Below, piece by piece: positions 63,171 to 64,000 of a stretch of 64,000 bases of DNA (position 1 is the stretch's first letter; each line of letters starts with the position of its first letter). The DNA comes from Devosia sp. YIM 151766 (GTDB taxonomy: Bacteria; Pseudomonadota; Alphaproteobacteria; Rhizobiales; Devosiaceae), in contig NZ_CP127251.1 in assembly GCF_030285925.1 (NCBI RefSeq), positions 3,228,760-3,292,759 of the forward strand, given 5' to 3'. The notes beneath the pieces are model-generated. The model was not told the DNA's origin. It did no database searches and saw nothing but the letters and a program-made list of their open reading frames with translations. The position numbers and the translations under genes were made by a program.

Positions 63171-64000
63171 GTTGCCCGCACCAGGGCAAGCTTTTTCGCC
63201 ACACAAGCGTCACATGACCATTTCATGACCGTCGAGGCGGAAGTGGAACGTTTGGTGCACCCGCTGTTTTAATCCGGTCTTTCAAGGGCTTGATGGGCGT
63301 TGGCCGCTATGGCGGCCCGGCGGTGACAGGGTTGCCAGGGGCTTGGGTGGAATAAATTTTTCACCATGTCGCGCCAGCTAAGTGTTCGAATCTGCCTTGA
63401 GTCACAGGCCCTTGCCCGGACCGGCTTTTGGACCTCCCCCTCGCCTTAATTCGCTCTGTCCGAGTCAAGCCCCTATTTCAGCGATTCACATGTTGCGGGT
63501 CTAAATCGGTGCCTCTAATGTACTCTTGCCGACGGGGACAACGAGGGGCGGAACGATCCTCCAATCCATCGGCCGGGACCGGAAACGAACCGGGTTCAGT
63601 ACAGTACCGGCGGTAACGCCGGGGGGTGAAAAGCCGATGAAGAGATTGTCGGCCGCAAAACTGCGCGGCCGGTGAAATCGGAGCGGGCAGCGTTCGATAG
63701 ACCGCCGGCCAGGTCAGGCCGGGATCAAGGTATAGGTCAAACAGGAAAATGGCGGGTGGAACCGCCGCATGAAATATGCGCTTCCATGGCAGGGCGCAGG
63801 GGCGAAGCCTTGTCCACAAGACCCGGTTAAGGGTCGGGGCGGGCGGAGTGGCAAAACAGACGCCGCCGGACGCTGCGGACCGGCGGATAAACAGAATGGG
63901 GCTGAAAACGATGATGCGACAGGCAATTGCGGGAAGGGACGATTGGGCTTCGGCCGACACTCCTTCTCTTCCTCTTTCCAAACAAGGCGATGTTCCTGTC
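63171..64000. other. Long gene-free leader, possibly upstream of dnaA
   Basis: 830 bases with no supported gene. Minus-strand frames of 70-167 codons exist but lack family resemblance and ribosome binding sites. A DnaA-box-like TTGTCCACA (one mismatch to TTATCCACA) is at 63810-63818. Several GC-rich hairpins lie between 63500 and 63780. If dnaA follows, as rpsT suggests, this would be its promoter and leader. Confidence 0.5.

Noticed and set aside
63478..63981. 167-codon minus-strand frame before the right edge
   Set aside because: Arg/Pro/Ser-rich without motifs or a ribosome binding site, in a region expected to be a leader.

Overview
The window is high-GC DNA read as an alphaproteobacterial chromosome, most likely a Hyphomicrobiales (Rhizobiales) bacterium of the Devosia type. 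This is inferred from an Irr-type regulator divergent from fabA-fabB, HmuP/HmuS/HmuR heme uptake, a SAM-II riboswitch in front of metZ, a long Dcd deaminase, and rpsT close to the right end, where dnaA commonly follows. No 16S gene is present, so the genus is a guess.

Layout. 1-3.2 kb: a sitABCD-type Mn/Fe/Zn ABC importer (sitA cut by the window edge). 3.3-8.2 kb: a DUF2793/S74 protein, a YegP-like DUF1508 protein, an amino-acid-type binding protein with its permease, CreA and a 1-Cys peroxiredoxin. 8.6-15.1 kb: a heme/TonB locus, with hmuP-hmuS-orf-exbB-exbD-tonB on the minus strand and hmuR on the plus strand. An SbmA/YddA-like ABC exporter follows and is cut off by an insertion.

16.45-28.8 kb is an accessory island: a complete IS21-family element, a 5'-truncated IS1182-like transposase, and an IS91-family transposase paired with a tyrosine recombinase. 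Next comes a translationally coupled cassette of two six-cysteine secreted paralogs and a frameshifted AbiTii (abortive-infection) gene, then small unknown ORFs and an 824-residue protein with a zinc ribbon and a PD-(D/E)XK-like motif. The island ends at a tRNA-Gly(GCC) gene. This is the part most likely to hold an undescribed, probably anti-phage, system.

29-63 kb is ordinary housekeeping DNA: cnoX-like thioredoxin, LON-domain protein, Trm112, UbiH, glnK-amtB behind NtrC/sigma-54 sites, ftsK, lolA, uppP, queG, infC with an ATT start, ribokinase, NAT, irr, fabA-fabB, moeB-like, dut, ubiB, ubiE, mutM, pyrD, an S24 repressor coupled to an AAC(6')-like acetyltransferase, lysS, metZ with a SAM-II riboswitch, dcd and rpsT. 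Several families of short palindromic repeats lie between these genes. The last 0.8 kb holds no convincing gene and is probably the leader of the next gene, perhaps dnaA.
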